A DNA stretch of 64,000 nt, from NCBI RefSeq assembly GCF_004364555.1, contig NZ_SOAM01000003.1, positions 62,001 through 126,000 of the forward strand, in the 5' to 3' direction. The position numbers and the translations under genes were made by a program. Source of the stretch: Amnibacterium kyonggiense (GTDB lineage Bacteria > Actinomycetota > Actinomycetes > Actinomycetales > Microbacteriaceae). The number at the start of each line of letters is the position of its first letter. The first letter of the stretch is position 1. The notes under the pieces were generated by a model, which saw nothing but the letters and a program-made list of their open reading frames with translations, searched no databases and was not told the origin of the DNA. Positions 42,297 to 51,115 of the stretch are shown here, piece by piece.

Positions 42297-43136
42297 CTAG
42301 CGCGCGTCGTCCTTCCGGTGGGAGCGGGCAGCCGCGCTGCGCGCGCTGCGAAGGGGCATTCGGAACGGCGGGCGTCCGGGTTTGCGGACGGTGCGGCGCA
42401 CGAGGTGCAGGCCGGCGAGACCGGGCAGGGAGTCGATGCGGCTGTCGATCGCCGTCGCCCAGGAGCGGTCGGGGCCGAAGAGCGCCTGCAGGGCCCGGGC
42501 GGTCGCCGCGGCCGGCTCGTGATCGGCGCCGATCGGCCAGGTGCGCTTCGCGAGCCGCCGCCGGGCGAGCACGCGCGCCGCGCGGGAGTGGGACAGCGCG
42601 TCGGTCGCGGCCTCCGCGAAGAAGCGGCCCTGGCGGGCGATGCCCTCCCGGATCCGGGCGAGGTCCTCGGCGACGCCGGTCGGGGCGAGCTGCTGCGCCC
42701 GCTCGAGCATCGCGTCGACGATCCAGCCGTCCACGAGCCGCTCGGTCATCTGCACGCCGGTCAGGGCCCGCCCGTGGAGGTTCGCGACGACGGCCTCGCG
42801 CAGCGGACCGAATCGGTCGCGGAGCTTCGCGGCGACACCGCGGCGGATCGCGGGCACGGGCCCGGCGCCGGCGATCGCGCTGAGCGCGTCCCCGAACCAG
42901 TGGGCCTCGTACGCCCACGTGGAGAGGAAGGCGGTGATGCGGGCGTCCTTGTGCGTCGCGGTGACGAGGACGTGGGAGAGCCACGAGCCGGTGCCCTGGG
43001 CGCGCCGCTGGACGTAGCGCAGCGCGTCGGCGAGGTCCGCCGGGAGCGCCGAACCGACGCCCTGCAGCGTCGCGCGCATCGGCCCGAACGGCGCGCGCAC
43101 GTACGCGGCGACGTCGAATCGGGCGGTCGAACTCAT
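42297..43136 (-). CDS. Degenerate ferritin-like paralogue
   Basis: The 279-residue protein aligns along its length with the next gene but lacks most metal ligands. EYHTVCY corresponds to a segment around TGSWLSH, WNREEYWHGEAL to WAYEAHWFGDAL, and AAQESRHIAFY to IARQGRFFAEA. It ends in a basic tail (RPPFRMPLRSARSAAARSHRKDD). It may be a non-catalytic partner or membrane/nucleic-acid-binding subunit of the intact protein. TATTCT six bases before the ATG suggests a leaderless start. Confidence 0.68.
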   Translation of the reverse strand: MSSTARFDVAAYVRAPFGPMRATLQGVGSALPADLADALRYVQRRAQGTGSWLSHVLVTATHKDARITAFLSTWAYEAHWFGDALSAIAGAGPVPAIRRGVAAKLRDRFGPLREAVVANLHGRALTGVQMTERLVDGWIVDAMLERAQQLAPTGVAEDLARIREGIARQGRFFAEAATDALSHSRAARVLARRRLAKRTWPIGADHEPAAATARALQALFGPDRSWATAIDSRIDSLPGLAGLHLVRRTVRKPGRPPFRMPLRSARSAAARSHRKDDAR

Positions 43137-43252
43137 TTGCGCAGAATATCCGTTCCTGGAGGCACAAGGGGCTTGCGTCGTGCACCCAGTCGTGGTGTGG
43201 GTTCACGCAGCTCGTGGGAGGTGTTCGGAGCGACCCGCGCTAGCGTTCGCTG

Positions 43253-44101
43253 GTGACCGCGTTCCTCCGCCTCGGCGCCCCGGGCGCCGAGCGTCCTGTC
43301 CTCCTCGCCGACGGCCGCCACTACGACCTCTCGTCCGTGACGGGCGACATCGACGGCGCCTTCCTCGCCGGCCGCGGCGTCGACCGCGCCAGGGCCCTCC
43401 TCGCCGAGGGGCGCCTGGAGGAGCTGCCCGGCGCCGCGGACCTGCGCGTCGGCCCGCCGGTCGCGCGGCCCGCCGCGGTGCTCTGCATCGGGCAGAACTA
43501 CGCGGCGCACGCCGCGGAGTCCGGCAGCCCGCCCCCGACGCACCCGATCCTCTTCTTCAAGCACCCCGGGTCGATCGTCGGGCCGTACGACGCGATCGAG
43601 CGCCCGGCGGGGGCGGACGCGCTCGACTGGGAGGTCGAGCTCGGCGTCGTGGTCGGCGAGGCCGCGTGGCACGTCGAGGAGGCCGACGCACTCGCGCACG
43701 TCGCCGGCTACCTCGTCGGCAACGACGTGTCGGAGCGCACCTGGCAGCGGTCGGAGTCCGGCGGCCAGTGGTCGAAGGGCAAGACGGCGCCGACGTTCTG
43801 CCCGCTCGGCCCGTGGCTCGTCCCGGCCGACGAGGTGGACCCGACGGACCTCCGGATCTGGTCGCGCATCTCCGGGGAGCCGCGGCAGGACTCCTCCACC
43901 GGCGACCTCGTCTTCCCGGTCGCGGCGCTGATCGCGGACCTCTCCCGCTACGTGCGGCTCGAGCCGGGCGACGTGCTGCTCACCGGGACGCCGGAGGGCG
44001 TCGCGCTGTCCGGCCGCTTCCCGTACCTCGTCGACGGCGACGTCGTCGAGGTCGGCGTGGACGGGCTCGGCGCCCAGCGCTCCCTCGTCGTCCCGGTCTG
44101 A
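43253..44101 (+). CDS. Fumarylacetoacetate hydrolase-family protein
   Basis: The 282-residue protein has the FAH fold. CIGQNYAAHAAE, DWEVELGVVVG (metal Glu-x-Glu), GNDVSERTWQ, SKGKTAPTFCPLGPWLV and LLTGTPEGVAL are all family hallmarks. Members hydrolyse or decarboxylate beta-diketo or oxo acids. The substrate is unassigned. GTG start with TAGCGT six bases before it. It is convergent with the FUSC-like gene. Confidence 0.9.
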   Translation: MTAFLRLGAPGAERPVLLADGRHYDLSSVTGDIDGAFLAGRGVDRARALLAEGRLEELPGAADLRVGPPVARPAAVLCIGQNYAAHAAESGSPPPTHPILFFKHPGSIVGPYDAIERPAGADALDWEVELGVVVGEAAWHVEEADALAHVAGYLVGNDVSERTWQRSESGGQWSKGKTAPTFCPLGPWLVPADEVDPTDLRIWSRISGEPRQDSSTGDLVFPVAALIADLSRYVRLEPGDVLLTGTPEGVALSGRFPYLVDGDVVEVGVDGLGAQRSLVVPV

Positions 44102-44110
44102 CGCGGACGC

Positions 44111-45133
44111 TCAGGCGGGCGGGCGGCCCTCGACCAGCCGGTCGCCGACGAGCACGACGAGGGCGACCGCGCACCCGATCGCGGTGTCGAGCACCCGCTC
44201 GCCCGCGATCGTCCACGGGTCGCCGGCCGAGCCGGCCTCCGCGATGAGCAGGGCGAGCGGGGTGATGAGCACCAGCGCGGCGCCGTAGTGGGCGACCACG
44301 ACGAGCTCCGTGCCGAACTGGAGCAGCGCCAGCACCACCGCCAGCACGAGCCCCGGCACGGGCGGGGCGACGAGGGCGGCGAGGAGCACGAACACGCCGG
44401 CGCCCACGACGGTGCCGAGGGTGCGGTGCGCGGCCCGGATGCCGGAGACCCGCCGGCCCGGTCCGGACTGCAGCACGGCGACCACCGCGACGACGACCCA
44501 GTAGCCGCGGTCCAGTCCGAGGAGGGCGGCGAGCACCGCCGCCACGGCGGCGGCGACCACGACGCGGACCACGACCAACCGGCCGCCGCGGTCGAGGCGG
44601 AACCGCAGCGGTGCGATCGGGATGTCCCGGTCCCGCCGCCGCAGCGCCGGGAGGACGAGCGGCGCGACGACGACCAGGTAGGCGAGGACCGCGCCCGCAG
44701 CGGCGCAGCCGAGCACGAGGAGCGGGTCGAGGCCGTCGCCGCCGTGCTCGGGGGCACCGCAGAGCCGCGACGCGACGCCGGCGCCGAGCACCGGGAAGAG
44801 CGCACCGGGCGGGCCGACCGCCGTGCCGACGGACAGGACGACGGCGCCGATCGCGACGAGCGCGAGCACGATCGGGGCCGCCACCGGGTCGCCCCGCGTC
44901 GCGGCGCCCGCCGCGATCGCGGCGAGCAGGCCGAGCTGCACGAGCGGGAGCCGGCGGACGCGCTCGCGTCGGCTCCGCGCCGACAGGTAGAGCGCGGACA
45001 GGGCCCCCGTCGACGCGAGCAGCCCGAGGTCGATCCGGCCCGCGGCGGCCGGGACCCCGACCGTCAGGAGCATCGCGATCGCCGCCTGCACGGCGATCGC
45101 GAGGCGGGGCGGGCTCGGCGAAGGCCGCACCAT
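44111..45133 (-). CDS. FUSC-like integral membrane protein
   Basis: The 340-residue protein is almost entirely hydrophobic, with two repeated blocks of about five helices separated by a charged loop (PALRRRDRDIPIAPLRFRLDRGG). GYWVVVAVVAVLQSGPGRRVSGIRAAHRTLGTVVGAG is the signature of FUSC/aromatic-acid exporter-like permeases. It is much shorter than two-domain FUSC exporters and lacks a cytosolic domain. The likely role is small-molecule export. Convergent with the FAH gene. Confidence 0.75.
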   Translation of the reverse strand: MVRPSPSPPRLAIAVQAAIAMLLTVGVPAAAGRIDLGLLASTGALSALYLSARSRRERVRRLPLVQLGLLAAIAAGAATRGDPVAAPIVLALVAIGAVVLSVGTAVGPPGALFPVLGAGVASRLCGAPEHGGDGLDPLLVLGCAAAGAVLAYLVVVAPLVLPALRRRDRDIPIAPLRFRLDRGGRLVVVRVVVAAAVAAVLAALLGLDRGYWVVVAVVAVLQSGPGRRVSGIRAAHRTLGTVVGAGVFVLLAALVAPPVPGLVLAVVLALLQFGTELVVVAHYGAALVLITPLALLIAEAGSAGDPWTIAGERVLDTAIGCAVALVVLVGDRLVEGRPPA

Positions 45134-45232
45134 TGCGCCGATCAGTCGCCGTGCGCGCCCGGCGCCCTCCGCATCCGCCGTCGTCCCCACCCCTCCATCG
45201 TCCCGGACGCGCGCTGCGGGTACGGTCCTGCC

Positions 45233-46096
45233 GTGAGCGGCGACCTGCATCCGGACGAGCTGCCGGCGGACGCGGCGACGGTCCGGGCGCTGCTCGCGGA
45301 GCAGGCGCCGCACCTCGCCGCGCTGCCGGTGCGGCCGCTGACCGAGGTCGGCACGGTGAACCGCGTCTTCCGGCTCGGGGACGCGCTGGCGGTGCGGATC
45401 CCGCGGCGCGCGGTCGACGGCGCCGACGTCGAGCGGGAGGCCGCGGTCGTCCCGATCGTGGCGACGGTGCTCCGCGCCGCCGTGCCGGAGGTGGTCCTGG
45501 CGGGCCGGCCGAGCGCGGCCCTCCCCGCCGCGTGGTCGGTTGTCCGCTGGATCGACGGCGAGCGCCCGCGGCCCGGCGCGGTGCCCGGGGCGGATCTCGC
45601 CGAGGTGGTGCGGGCGCTGCGCTCGCTCGACCCCGCCGCCCTGCCCGGCGCCGGTCGCGCGACGGCGGCGGCCGCCGCCGCGGCCGTGCGGGACGCGATC
45701 GCGCGGCTGACCGGCTTCGACACGGCCCGGGTGACGGCGGCGTGGGACGCGACGCTGGAGGCTCCCGTCTGGGACGGCGTCCGCGTCCCGATCCACGCGG
45801 ACCTGCTGCCGCCGAACCTCCTCGTGCGACGGGGACGCCTCGCCGGGGTGCTCGACTGGGGCACCGCGGGGGCCGGGGACCCCGCGAACGACCTCGTCCC
45901 GGCGTGGTCGTGCCTCCGCGGCGCCGACCGGAGGCGGTTCCGCGCAGCGCTCGGCGGGCCGGACGGCGACTGGGCCCGCGCGAAGGGCATCGCCCTCGCG
46001 CAGGCGCTGGTCGCGATCCCGTACTACGACACGACGAACCCGGGGTTCGCCGCGCTCTGCCGCGCCACGCTCGACGAGGTGCTCGCCGACCGGTGA
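45233..46096 (+). CDS. APH-fold phosphotransferase
   Basis: The 287-residue kinase-like protein has VNRVFRLGDALAVRIPR (ATP-binding Lys-type region), VPIHADLLPPNLLV (catalytic loop HxDxxxxN) and GVLDWGTAGAGDPANDL (DxD-like metal loop). This layout is found in aminoglycoside/macrolide phosphotransferases and in homoserine- or fructosamine-kinase-like enzymes. Drug resistance should not be assumed. TACGGT lies six bases before the GTG start. Confidence 0.82.
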   Translation: MSGDLHPDELPADAATVRALLAEQAPHLAALPVRPLTEVGTVNRVFRLGDALAVRIPRRAVDGADVEREAAVVPIVATVLRAAVPEVVLAGRPSAALPAAWSVVRWIDGERPRPGAVPGADLAEVVRALRSLDPAALPGAGRATAAAAAAAVRDAIARLTGFDTARVTAAWDATLEAPVWDGVRVPIHADLLPPNLLVRRGRLAGVLDWGTAGAGDPANDLVPAWSCLRGADRRRFRAALGGPDGDWARAKGIALAQALVAIPYYDTTNPGFAALCRATLDEVLADR

Positions 46097-46100
46097 GCCG

Positions 46101-47624
46101 TCAGGGCGGCGGTGCGCCGCCGCCGGCCCAGTCCCGGCGGCGGGCCTTGCCGGAGTCGTCGCGGAGCGGCTCGTGGACGACGACGATCCGGTCGATCCGC
46201 TTCGCCGGGTCGAGCCGGTCGTTCGCCCAGGCCCGCAGGGCAGTCCCGTCCTGGTCCGCGCCGGCGACGTCGACGACCGCGAGCACCGACCGCTCGAGGT
46301 CCTCGTCCGGCACCCCGACCGCGAGCGCGGACCGGACGGCGGGATGCCGCTCGAGCACCCGCTCGACCTCCGCCGGGTACAGGCTCGTGCCCGCGCGCGC
46401 GATGCGGTCGCCGCCGCGGTCGGCGAGGAACAGCCAGCCGTCCTCGTCGAGCCGGCCGTCGTCGCCGAGGGAGTCCCACGTCCCCGGCGGCGGCGTCGGG
46501 GCACCCCGGTACCGGTACGCCGGGCCGCCCGCCCGGCGGAGCTGCACGCGCCCGACGACGCCGGGCGCGACCGGCCGGCCCGCGGGGTCGACGACGCGGA
46601 CCTCGGTGCCGTCCGCCGCGCGCCCGACGCTGCCGGGATGCGCGAGCCACTCGTCGCCGCGGATCACGAGGACCCCGTTCGACTCCGTCCCCGCGTACAC
46701 CTCGGTGAGCCGCTCCGGGCCGAGCAGCGTCAGCCAGCGCCGCTTCAGCGCCGGGTCGACGGGCGCGCCCAGGTGCACCACCTGCTCGATGGACGACAGG
46801 TCCGCCGCGGCGACGCGCTCCGGCGGCAGGCGCAGGATGCGGTGCAGCATCGTCGGGACGAGCAGCACCCAGGTGATGCGGTGCCGCGCGATCGCGTCCA
46901 GGACGGCCCCGGGGTCGAACCGCGGGAGCAGCACGAGCGCGTGCCCGGTCGTGAGCCCCCGGAAGGCGTAGGTGAACGGCGCGGCGTGCGCGAGCGGCCC
47001 GACGACGAGCTGCGTCGCTGCCATCGGCAGGAACGGCGCGACCCGCCGGTCGGGGTCGACCCGGGCCGGCGCCGCCGCGAGCACGAGCTTGGGGCGGCCC
47101 GTGCTGCCGGAGGAGGTCGGCGCCTTCCAGCTCGGTGCGGCCAGCGGCGGGAGCGGCCCGTCGTCCACCCCCTCGAGCGGCGGATCGAGTGGGAGGACGA
47201 CCCGCCCCGGGAAGTCGGCGGCCGAGGCGCCGAGCACCGCCCGCGGCGCGGCGAGCGCCACGACCGCCCGCTGCTCCTCGAGCGGCAGGCGCGGGCCGAG
47301 CGGCTGCGGCGTCCCGCCGGCCCGGTGCACCGCGCACACCGCGACGACGAACGCGACCGCGTTCCCGCCGCGCACGGTCACCAGGTCGCCCTCCCGCACG
47401 CCGAGTGCGATCAGGTGCCGCGCGAGGCGGCGGGACCGCGCGGCGAGCTGCGCCCGGGTGAGCGCCTCGTGCTCGTCGCGGACGGCGGGGGCGTCCGGCG
47501 CCCGCTCGGCGAGGAGGTCGAGCGCCTCCCCGATGGTCGGGGTCGTCGTGCGGCTCGGGGCGGTCTCGGGGCTCGCTGCGCTCGCACCTCGACCGGCGGG
47601 AGCGGGCGCGGCGGCCGCGGTCAC
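46101..47624 (-). CDS. AMP-forming acyl-CoA synthetase/ligase
   Basis: The 507-residue ANL enzyme has the phosphate-binding loop TSSGSTGRPKLV, YAGTESNGV, GWLFLADRGGDRI and the C-terminal catalytic lysine in DDSGKARRRDW. Some motifs are weaker than usual (GTES for GxTE, no clear DGY/FxTGD). It activates a carboxylic acid through an adenylate. It overlaps the glycosyltransferase by 4 bp, so it is the last gene of the nitrilase operon. Its substrate might be an acid released by the nitrilase, which is an inference. Confidence 0.82.
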   Translation of the reverse strand: MTAAAAPAPAGRGASAASPETAPSRTTTPTIGEALDLLAERAPDAPAVRDEHEALTRAQLAARSRRLARHLIALGVREGDLVTVRGGNAVAFVVAVCAVHRAGGTPQPLGPRLPLEEQRAVVALAAPRAVLGASAADFPGRVVLPLDPPLEGVDDGPLPPLAAPSWKAPTSSGSTGRPKLVLAAAPARVDPDRRVAPFLPMAATQLVVGPLAHAAPFTYAFRGLTTGHALVLLPRFDPGAVLDAIARHRITWVLLVPTMLHRILRLPPERVAAADLSSIEQVVHLGAPVDPALKRRWLTLLGPERLTEVYAGTESNGVLVIRGDEWLAHPGSVGRAADGTEVRVVDPAGRPVAPGVVGRVQLRRAGGPAYRYRGAPTPPPGTWDSLGDDGRLDEDGWLFLADRGGDRIARAGTSLYPAEVERVLERHPAVRSALAVGVPDEDLERSVLAVVDVAGADQDGTALRAWANDRLDPAKRIDRIVVVHEPLRDDSGKARRRDWAGGGAPPP

Positions 47625-48721
47625 GCGCCGAGGACACGGGCGTACAGCGCCTGGTGGGCCGCCGCCGCGGCGTCCCAGCTGTACGACGCGGCGAGCGTAC
47701 GGCCCAGCTCCGGCGCCGGCCCCTCGCCGGTGAACGCGCGGTCGACCGCCTCCGCGAGACGGCGGCCGACCGACGCGTCGTCGGGCACGCGCTCGACCGC
47801 GCGGCCGAACACCTCCCGGATCACCGGCAGGTCCCGCGCGACGACGGGGACGCCGGCGGCGAGCGCCTCCATCGCGGACAGCCCGAAGCCCTCCTTCGTC
47901 GACAGGAACGGCACCGCGCGCGCCGCGGCGACGAGCGCCGGCAGCGCCGCGTGGTCGACGGGGCCGAGCACGTCGACGGGGACGCCGAGCGCCTTCCGCC
48001 GGGCGTCGAACCGCTGCCGGTAGCCGGCGTAGTCGAAGAGCGTCTCGCCGCCCGCGACGACGAGGCGGAGGTCGTGGTGCCGGCGACGCGCGAGCGCGTA
48101 CCCCTCGAGCGCGTCGATCGTGCCCTTCCTCGGCTCGATGCCGCCGACGACGAGGAGGTACTCGCCGAACCGCCCCCGCCACGCGGCGCGGTCGTCCGCC
48201 GCCGCGGGGCCGGCGGCCGCGTCGAAGCGCGCCGCGTCGACCCCGTTGGGGATCACCGTCGGCCGGCGGCCCCAGCCCGCCTCCACCTCCGCGGCGACCG
48301 CCCGCGACACGGTCACGAGCGCGACCGGGCGCTCGATGGCCCGGTCGTGGCAGGCGACCAGCTCCGGCGTCGTGAACGTGTCGAGGTGGTGGACGGTCCG
48401 GATGCCGCCGGGAACCGCGTTCGCGGTGATGCAGTCCTCGGCGTGCACGACGTCGAAGCCCGTGCGGTCGAAGGCCGCCGCGAGGGTGCGGATGGATCGC
48501 TGGATGCGGGCGCCGACGCCCTCCCCCTCCTGCGCGGCGAACGGCACGACCTCGAGGCGCACGGCGGGGTCCACGGGCCGGAAGAAGGCGTCGTCCCCGC
48601 CGCGGCCGAGGGTCCAGACCGTGACGTCCTCCCCGCGCGCGGCGAGGGCCTCCGCGAGTGCGAGCGTGTGGACGACGCCGCCGCGCGGCTTCGTCGAGTA
48701 GGTGAGCAGCGCGATCCTCAC
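47621..48721 (-). CDS. MSMEG_0565-type glycosyltransferase
   Basis: The 366-residue GT-B fold glycosyltransferase has an N-terminal GGVVHTLALAEALAARGEDVTVWTLG and C-terminal VVGGIEPRKGTIDALEGYALAR and STKEGFGLSAMEALAAGVPVVARDLPV (family 4 EX7E). It matches the glycosyltransferase family that accompanies the Nit6803-type nitrilase cluster in mycobacteria. It overlaps both neighbours. Its acceptor is unknown, and its presence hints that the cluster makes or processes a glycosylated nitrogen compound. Confidence 0.85.
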   Translation of the reverse strand: MRIALLTYSTKPRGGVVHTLALAEALAARGEDVTVWTLGRGGDDAFFRPVDPAVRLEVVPFAAQEGEGVGARIQRSIRTLAAAFDRTGFDVVHAEDCITANAVPGGIRTVHHLDTFTTPELVACHDRAIERPVALVTVSRAVAAEVEAGWGRRPTVIPNGVDAARFDAAAGPAAADDRAAWRGRFGEYLLVVGGIEPRKGTIDALEGYALARRRHHDLRLVVAGGETLFDYAGYRQRFDARRKALGVPVDVLGPVDHAALPALVAAARAVPFLSTKEGFGLSAMEALAAGVPVVARDLPVIREVFGRAVERVPDDASVGRRLAEAVDRAFTGEGPAPELGRTLAASYSWDAAAAAHQALYARVLGA

Positions 48722-49554
48722 GAGCGCCTCGCGTAGGCGGCGGGCACGCGCTCGGCGAGGTGGTGCAGGCGGCGACGCGCCCGGCCCACCTCGTGCGCGA
48801 CGTCGACGTGGGCGACGGCGAGCCCGCCCTTCACCCCGGTGCGGGCGAGCACGTCGCCGCCCGGTCCGACCACCTTCGCCTGGCCGAGGAACCGGAGCCG
48901 GCCCTGCACGCCGGTCTGGTTCGACGAGACGACGACGACCTGGTTCTCCGCCGCGCGCGCCAGGTCGTAGAGGTCGAACAGCCGCGACTGCCGGTCCTGC
49001 GGCAGGTGCGCGGCCCGGTCGGTCGTCGACGCGGGCCAGGCGCCGAGGCAGGCGAGGACGACCGCCCCGTCGTCCGCGAGCGCCCGCGCCGCCTCGGGGA
49101 AGGTCTTGTCGTACGAGGTGAGCATGCCGATGCGGCCGACCGGGGTGTCGAACGCCGTGAACCGGTCCCCCGCCGCGTACACCCGGGACTCGTTCAACGG
49201 CCGGTGCACCTTGCGGTGCACGCCCCAGACCCGCTGCGCCGAGCAGCAGACCGCGGTGTTCCAGCGCAGGGACGGCTCGCCGGGCACGGCCTCCGCCAGC
49301 CCGATGCAGACCACCATCGCGCCGGCCGCGCGCCGGACGCGGTCCAGCTCCGGTCCGTCGAGCGCGAGCGGCTCGGGCAGGTCCGTCCGGTCGGGGTCAC
49401 CGAGGTCGGAGAGGTACCCGCCGAGCGCCGCGTCCGGCAGCACGACGAGGTCGGCGCCGGCGCTCCGCGCGTCGTCGAGGATCCCCTCCACCTTCGGCAG
49501 CGCCCGCTGGACGTCGCGACCGAAGTGCGCGGCGACGGCGGCGAGCACGGCCAT
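48718..49554 (-). CDS. Nitrilase-fold paralogue lacking catalytic residues
   Basis: The 278-residue protein is clearly homologous along its length to the nitrilase at 51.1-52.0 kb: LPDAALGGYLSDLGDPDR, GVHRKVHRPLNE, FTAFDTPVGRIGML and GRLRFLGQAKVVGPGG. Two of three catalytic residues are replaced. The Glu is Asp41, Lys115 is kept, and the nucleophilic Cys is Ser147 in TSYDKTFPE. It should not hydrolyse nitriles by the normal mechanism. It may be a regulatory subunit, a heteromer partner or a binding protein. It overlaps neighbours on both sides and shows no frameshift, so it is maintained. Confidence 0.88.
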   Translation of the reverse strand: MAVLAAVAAHFGRDVQRALPKVEGILDDARSAGADLVVLPDAALGGYLSDLGDPDRTDLPEPLALDGPELDRVRRAAGAMVVCIGLAEAVPGEPSLRWNTAVCCSAQRVWGVHRKVHRPLNESRVYAAGDRFTAFDTPVGRIGMLTSYDKTFPEAARALADDGAVVLACLGAWPASTTDRAAHLPQDRQSRLFDLYDLARAAENQVVVVSSNQTGVQGRLRFLGQAKVVGPGGDVLARTGVKGGLAVAHVDVAHEVGRARRRLHHLAERVPAAYARRS

Positions 49555-50813
49555 CAGGCGGGGACGGCGGCCGGCGCGCGGGCCGCGAGCCGCTCCGCGA
49601 CGTGGGCCGCGTCGCGGGCGACGCCCGCGAACCGCCCGCTGCCCCAGGTCGTGAGCCACGGCAGCCCCAGGAAGTGGAGGCCGGGCACGTCGGTCTCCCC
49701 CGCCCGGTGCGTCGGGTGGCCGCTGCCGTCGAAGACTCCGACCTCGACCCAGCGGTAGTCCGGCCGGAACCCGGTCGCCCAGACGACGGTCGTGATCCCG
49801 GCGGCGTCGAGGTCGAGCGCCGCGGGCTCCTCCTCCGGCACCCACACCGGCGAGTACCGCGCCTCGGTCGGAGCATCGATCCCGGCGCGGGCGATGTGGG
49901 CGTCGATGTCGTTCTTGATCGACTCCATCACGCTGTCGGCGTGGTCGAGGTACTCGGTCAGCGTCGGGGCGAAGGCGAGGACGGAGCCGTCGGCGGCCGT
50001 GAGCCGCCCGTACAGCCGCATGCCCTCGAGCGCGAAGGCGCGGAGGTCGATGTCGTGGCCGCCTGCGCGGCCCGTCATGTAGTGGTTCGTCGACTCCCGC
50101 TTCGCGAGGCCGGAGGCGTGCTGCTGCACCGTGACGTCGTAGATCCCCATGTCCTCGAGCCACGCGATGCAGTCGCGGCCGCGGTAGAACCGGGCGCTGC
50201 GCGGCGCCCGGCCGAGCGCGAGGTGCACCTCGCGGCCGGCGAGGTGGAGGTCCTCCGCGATCTGCGCCCCGGACTGCCCGCTGCCGACGACGAGGACCGC
50301 GCCCTCCGGGAGCGCCTCCGGGCTGCGGTAGTCGGCGGAGTGCACCTGCACGATCCGGCGCGACAGCGACGCCGCGAGTGCGGGGACGGACGGCACGTGG
50401 TAGCCGCCGGTCGCGACGACGACCTGGTGCGCGGCGAGGTCGCCGGCGGTGGTCCGCAGCGCGAAGCCGTCCTCCGTGCGCCGGAGGCTCAGCACCTCGA
50501 CGCCCTCGAGGACGGGCGGGTCGAAGCTCGCGCGGTACCGGCCGAGCCACGCCTGCACCTCGGCCCGGGTCATGAAGCCGTCCGGCTCGTCGCCGTCGTA
50601 CGCGAAGCCGGGCAGGCGGCACTGGAAGTTCGGCGTGACCAGGGTGAACGCGTCCCATCGCCGGTCCCGCCAGTCGTGCGCGACGGTCGCCCGCTCGAGG
50701 ACGACGTGGTCGATCCCCCGGTCCTGCAGGTGCCATGACACCGCGAGACCGGCCTGCCCGCCGCCGACGACGGCGACCTCGACCTGGGACGGGAGGTCGA
50801 GCGGCGCGCTCAT
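49554..50813 (-). CDS. nitH: MSMEG_0569/NitH flavin-dependent oxidoreductase
   Basis: The 419-residue flavoprotein monooxygenase-like enzyme has an FAD motif VVGGGQAGLAVSWHL at the N-terminus, an NADPH motif VVGSGQSGAQIAEDL near residue 180 and VVWATGFRPDY near the C-terminus. These features fit a class B-type N-hydroxylating or Baeyer-Villiger-like monooxygenase. It belongs to the conserved Nit1C set, in which it is NitH. The stop overlaps the next gene by one base. Confidence 0.88.
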   Translation of the reverse strand: MSAPLDLPSQVEVAVVGGGQAGLAVSWHLQDRGIDHVVLERATVAHDWRDRRWDAFTLVTPNFQCRLPGFAYDGDEPDGFMTRAEVQAWLGRYRASFDPPVLEGVEVLSLRRTEDGFALRTTAGDLAAHQVVVATGGYHVPSVPALAASLSRRIVQVHSADYRSPEALPEGAVLVVGSGQSGAQIAEDLHLAGREVHLALGRAPRSARFYRGRDCIAWLEDMGIYDVTVQQHASGLAKRESTNHYMTGRAGGHDIDLRAFALEGMRLYGRLTAADGSVLAFAPTLTEYLDHADSVMESIKNDIDAHIARAGIDAPTEARYSPVWVPEEEPAALDLDAAGITTVVWATGFRPDYRWVEVGVFDGSGHPTHRAGETDVPGLHFLGLPWLTTWGSGRFAGVARDAAHVAERLAARAPAAVPA

Positions 50814-51115
50814 CGGGCGGCCTCGACCGGCAGCGGGGGCGCCATCGCGAGCACGCGCACCGGTGCGGCGGCGTCGAGGAGCGCCGCGCGGGCACGGATC
50901 TCCTCCGCCTGCGCGAGCGCGCTCGTGCAGAGGAAGCCGTACCGGGCGCGGACGCGCTCCCCCGCCTCCTCGAGCGCGGCGGTCGCCCGGCCCGCGAAGT
51001 CGCCGACGGCGTACTCGGCACCGACCTCGAGGTGGTCCCACATCACGAGCGACGGGGAGTACAGCTCGTCGACGCGGCCGTCCGGCCAGCGGACGGTGAA
51101 GGTCATCTCAGGCAT
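50810..51115 (-). CDS. nitG: MSMEG_0570/NitG small conserved protein
   Basis: The 101-residue protein begins MTFTVRWPDGRVDELYSPSLVMWDHLEVGAEYAVGDF and is followed by a helical segment. It matches the small protein found in every Nit1C cluster, whose function is not known. I used the ATG at 51115, with GGAG nine bases upstream, which makes it overlap nitC by 8 bp. An internal ATG at 51106 is the alternative. Confidence 0.82.
   Translation of the reverse strand: MPEMTFTVRWPDGRVDELYSPSLVMWDHLEVGAEYAVGDFAGRATAALEEAGERVRARYGFLCTSALAQAEEIRARAALLDAAAPVRVLAMAPPLPVEAAR

Noticed and set aside
45233-46096. APH-fold gene as an antibiotic resistance gene
   Set aside because: Only the general kinase fold is visible; no resistance neighbours and no feature tying it to a drug class.
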